Assembly (NCBI RefSeq): GCF_018691265.1
Contig: NW_024881324.1
Span: 3,475,730-3,539,729 of the forward strand
From: Tyto alba
Lineage: Eukaryota; Chordata; Aves; Strigiformes; Tytonidae
Length of the DNA: 64,000 nt
Direction: 5' to 3'
The notes beneath the pieces were generated by a model that worked only from the letters and a program-made list of their open reading frames with translations, was not told the origin of the DNA and searched no databases. A program made the translations under genes and the position numbers. Positions 59,601 through 64,000 of the stretch are shown here, piece after piece. The first letter of the stretch is position 1. Each line of letters begins with the position of its first letter.

Positions 59601-62600
59601 CTATCTGTGCTGGTTCTTTTTCTATATCTTTTAAGAGACAGTCACAATCTTAGGTATCCATACTTGCATGCACACAGGAAGGGTCAAAATGTAATTTTTA
59701 GGAACAACAGATAAAGAATACCAACTGTCTCACCAAATAACAACAACAAAAAAAAATATTTAGTAGGTTTAGGAAACCCTCCAAGTCTGTCTATTCAGGC
59801 AAAATACTATTATGTGTTTGAATCATTAATGAAGGTGCAACAGTCTGAAGAATGACAATCTGAATGGAACTAAGAAAACGAAATATTAAAACATTTTTTA
59901 ATACAGACACTTAGAACAAGAATACACTTTCTACTGACTCTCTTAGTATTAATTATTTTCCACATAAAATTCTATATTTAGGTGTTTCATCCTTTCCTGT
60001 GGTTTATCAGTATTTGGAAAGCTGAGGTATAACGGGAAAATGCATAGTAGGGACCAAACCAGATGAATATTAATTTATTTTCTGAAATAGAAGAAAATGT
60101 CAAATCCTGCTATCTGAGAGGTAACATGTATCAGAGTAAAACTCCTTTCTCTTTCCCTTTTTTCTTCTAGTTTGCCACAATGCGATCTAGATGAATTCTG
60201 TTTATGAAAAATCATTTGTCAACATTTCCTTTCAAATTTCCCTTTGAAAAGTTAAGCCATACTGTTGTGGCAAACTGCTTTGCTGCTTCTGCAGCTGCCA
60301 GCTTATTATCTCCCTGTCTTCTCCCTTTCTTAGCAACAAAATACATTTCAAGCTTTTCCGGTCCAAAAGGTTATATAAAACAATTTTAATGATCTGCTCT
60401 GATTACATTTGAAGTCTGCTAAAATGGCATATCCTGAGTTTTTCCCATAGAATTTAATAAATGTTGAATTTTTTGGCCTCAGTGCTAGAATACGCAACAC
60501 AAGTTTTCTGGATGCTTCCCAAGGTGATTTTTTTAATCTGAACCATTTCCTTTGTGGTTGCCTGTGTGACCCCACCTGAGAGGTACGGATGGCTGCTCGG
60601 GGGAGAGGGGCTGCACAAGCTGCTTCTGCTGCCAAGGATTTGTATATCACACAGCAACCTGAAAAGTATCTTCTGCCCAGATGACAGTAAGCACCATGGC
60701 AATTATCAACATACCTCAAATCTTGTCTTCTCTCATTCCAAAAATACAAAGTGTTTTCTATATGGGATGTATCACAGCTCACTGGTAACACTGCAGTGAC
60801 CGTTGTGCTGAACATCGAGTAGAGATTTAATTTATCCAAATAATTAGCTCAGTTCTCTGCAATGCTTTTGTTTCAAGCCATTGGACCTCAGACATTAGTC
60901 AGTATCTTGTTCATGATAAATATAAGGAAAAAATAATCTTTAAATTCCAAATAGCTTATGTTATGATAGCTATCCTACCTGCATGCCTATACTCTTGTAT
61001 AGTAAAATTACTCTGGAAATTGGTTTCACACTTAATTTTTCATGTCAGCAGTGCTTGATGTTATTTCTGCACTATTTGTGTAGAGAAATCCAAGATCCAC
61101 TGCTCTAAAGGTGTTGCACCAATCAAGTCTGTTGTATATGTAGGCTTGATTTCAGAGGGAAAGGAGTTTTTGAGATTCAGGATGCAAGATGATGTACATC
61201 TCATGGTTGTTTTAGACCTTTCAGCTCATCTGTTTTTTCCAACTTCAAGCAGAGGATTTAGCTCAGCTTTAACACATTTAGCATAGGATCAGACAACGTC
61301 CAGATTTTTTCTTAGGGGAAGTTTCAACTGTGCTTTTCCCCTGAATTTTCCACTTGGGCCTTTCCCAAAGGGGAGCCACCTTCTCTTTCTGGTTGCCCCA
61401 TGCAGTCTGCCATATCACTGTTATTTCTCCAGCACCTGGAAGTGCATTGATAGTGGGGCACAGTGGGGTCTTGTGCTGTGGGTTGTTTGCTTGAGCCTGT
61501 TTGCGAAATACTCAGAAGATTCAAGGAAAACATCTCCAGACCCTGCCGCAAGGAGCTGGCCCGCTACCATGTTTCAAAGCTCTTCTTTAAACACCGTTTG
61601 AACCTCTCAAAAAAAGTAGGTAAATGAACACCTACCTTCATGTGACAAGCCTCTCATTCTGCTTACATAGCCATTAATACAGCTTTCTATTTTGCTTTCA
61701 TTAAAGCTACTTTCTTCTTTAAGTTTCAAATGTAAAAACACTGTCTTTAGGCAGAAAAAGCCTCAAGCATCAGTACTAGGCAATGTGGCCTAAGCCAAAT
61801 GGAGGACCTCAACCAGTGAGTTGCTGTTGTAAGTCTGCAAACTTTTTATTTAACCTCTTCCTTGGTGTGTGAAATGAATTAAGTAGAGGTTGTACATTGA
61901 AAAAAAGAGGAAAAGAATAAATTTTTACCAGCCCAGCTTAGAGTATTTATAGATATGAATACAAAAAAAAAGTGGAAATCACAGGGAACTTTGAAATTGG
62001 CCCCAGTTCATTCCTTACATATAATATCACCTAGATTCTTAACAGCAAAAGTAAATTTTGGAAGCGGTATTTATGTTTTGACATCCATCCCCAACTAGTG
62101 TGTGTGACTGTTATTAGCAAAATCATCCATCTTTATTGTCTCCTCCTGATTCCTTTCATCTCCCCTGCCTCCAGCATAACACAGAAAAAGTCTTCTTTTT
62201 TCCTAGTACTGGCTTTCCTCTGCTGGTAGAAAACTCTTTTTTTAAGGAACTGCAGTCTTTTGGATTTAAGTGTCTCATATACAGATTACTCCTTTTTCAC
62301 TATCTGCCAGGAATTAACAGATCTATATACAGGGCTAATAATGAGCCTCTATCAATAATATTAGTTAAGGTTAGGTAACATTTGTCCTTATCCTCTTGCA
62401 ACTTCTGATACTATGAACATTAGGTAATGCACAACTCTTCAGTAGGTTGCACCATCAGTACCTTGTATTTGTACAAGAACTAAAAAATGAACTGGCATCA
62501 AATCTTTTCACATCTTAGTACTTTTCCTTTTGATTCTTAAATCTGTGTAGAAGTAATCAATATTTTTACTAACATTTTTGAATTTAATGACAATTTAAGA

Positions 62601-64000
62601 CAAGAGCAAAAAAAAATATAAAATAAAAATCTTGTACAAAAATTTGAAAAGCTTTGTGCCAAGAAAGATAAAAGCAAATTTGCATATCTAAGAGTCTGAA
62701 AATACAGCAAAATTTGTTCATCTTTAAAGTAAATAACCACATTGTCAAGTCTTGCAAAATATGGAAGGTACAATTCAAGTTATTCCAAAGGAAAGAAAGA
62801 TGAGATCAATAACCAATAAAATATTACCATTTGTGATTCTCTTTGATAGATATTTAATGTCAAAAAACACTGTTCTCTCTCATGGTAATGTGACTTACTT
62901 CATCTATATAAAATTGCATTATTGGAACAAGTCTGCAATATTGGGAATTAAAAAAACATTAAAGCCCAGTGGGACTCAGTGTTAGTTGTTTTTTGTTGGT
63001 ATTTTTGTAAGATTTTTCCCCTAGAAAGAATATTATATCTCTTTTGCAAGAGATTTCAATTTTATTTCTATCTTTTTAGGGGAGAAGAAAAGGATAGTTT
63101 GTTCTGGTTTTAAATACATGCACTGTACTGCTTTTTATAGAATCATTGTTGGGTATGGACAATCTCTCTTGTGCATTGGGGCAGTGTAAACATTTAGAAA
63201 ATTCAGGAAAGCATATCTCATTTTACAGAAGATAGCAGCTATTGTGCATCAAATGCCCTAAAATGTGAATACTATTTATTCTTCTTAGTGATTTTGGGTG
63301 GTTGTGTACAGCTTCTATTAAAGATATTAATCTTTTATAAGACTTGCGGAAGGATTTTAGTACTGCTTTTTAATTTTATCTTTCTAATTGTATCTTTGTC
63401 CTGTTTCAATATTCCACTCTTTTCACAAGCTCCACCAATAAGGATAAACGTTTATTAGAATATTTCATTGGCAGCCATAGCCATAAGCTGCATTTCTACT
63501 CTCTGATTCTCAATTTAATGGTAGTTGTGCATTCCAATTATGTCTTCTGGGGCTTGGAATATGCACTCTCCATGCTAGCGTTCTCAAGTCCTCTGTATTT
63601 CCACTCAGCTGGTACTCCCGTGTTCTCATGAGATTGGCTTTCAGGCATTTTTAAGCATTTTTATTAAATCGGGGAAAATAAAATTAAATGTGAATGATAT
63701 CTGTAAACTCTCTTGGTATCAGGGTAGAGGACAATCACTGTGCCCCTTGAGTAATGTGGCCCCAAAATAATCTTGCATATCATGAACAATCTAAGTTGTG
63801 GAAAAGAATGAAAAAAAAATCTAGGCAAACACAGTAGAAAATATGCATATGAAAACATGTTGGGAATTATTGTGCTTGATCTACTGAGTAAATAGGAACT
63901 CCAGAGAGAGAATATTTATTAATTTTATTCCTTAGTTGCATTACGTCTTCATCCAAACAGAAGTAAGAATGGAGGTAATAGCTCAGCGAGGGATTTTTTT
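56651..64000. other. AT-rich non-coding DNA
   Basis: No gene recognised. It contains an A run at 58193-58209 (17) and a T run at 59525-59537. The longest frame (60348-60839, minus, 163 codons) has no family likeness, an uneven composition and an opposite-strand frame inside it, so I do not call it a gene. No LTR, CR1 or SINE landmark could be found here. Confidence 0.5.

Noticed and set aside
60348..60839. 163-codon minus-strand open frame, the longest outside repeats
   Set aside because: It has no recognisable domain, contains an 81-codon frame on the opposite strand, and has no visible splice or promoter context. In AT-rich DNA of this length one such frame is plausible by chance.

Overview
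This window looks like non-coding nuclear DNA from a bird, either intergenic or deep intronic. The background is AT-rich, with many long A or T runs. I find no open reading frame that I can defend as a host gene, no rRNA or tRNA, no CRISPR array and no bacterial-type operon. The bird assignment rests on the repeats. Chicken-repeat-1 (CR1) LINE fragments, all truncated at their 5' side, dominate the recognisable content. There are also two roughly 1.1-kb solo LTRs of one endogenous retrovirus family, and two traces of the ancient SINE MIR. A crocodilian or turtle source is less likely but not excluded. Species cannot be read from this.

Layout. 1-1430: plain AT-rich DNA. 1432-2188: a fairly well preserved CR1 3' end. 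2189-23850: mostly unannotated sequence holding two MIR-like fragments (3617-3705 and 10340-10440), a perfect 23-bp-arm hairpin at 7216-7265, several poly-T tracts and a 20-bp perfect palindrome at 20572-20591. 23855-24755: a decayed CR1. 27521-28657: a plus-strand solo LTR with a perfect 78-bp tandem duplication near its 3' end. 28658-38445: a spacer with CR1 remnants on both strands, a 12-bp-arm hairpin and two short tandem duplications. 38446-39522: a minus-strand solo LTR of the same family, flanked by a perfect 5-bp target-site duplication. 39778-41560: two more ancient CR1 3' fragments. 43815-45053: a longer CR1 fragment that still shows the C-terminal part of the reverse transcriptase. 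45092-53760: repeat-poor AT-rich DNA, part of which looks like candidate conserved regulatory sequence. 53765-54360: a very GC-rich CR1 3' end ending in the typical CR1 tail. 54361-64000: AT-rich DNA with one GC-richer patch carrying a perfect palindromic oestrogen-response-element-like site at 56089-56103.

The elements do not form a working system. They record successive insertions: ancient CR1 and MIR first, then middle-aged CR1, then the two LTRs and the GC-rich CR1, which look youngest. I did not find a convincing new biological system. The best leads are the near-perfect fold-back hairpins (template-switch scars or small hairpin RNAs), the inverted pair of related LTRs about 9.8 kb apart, the 78-bp duplication inside one LTR, and the isolated hormone-response palindrome.
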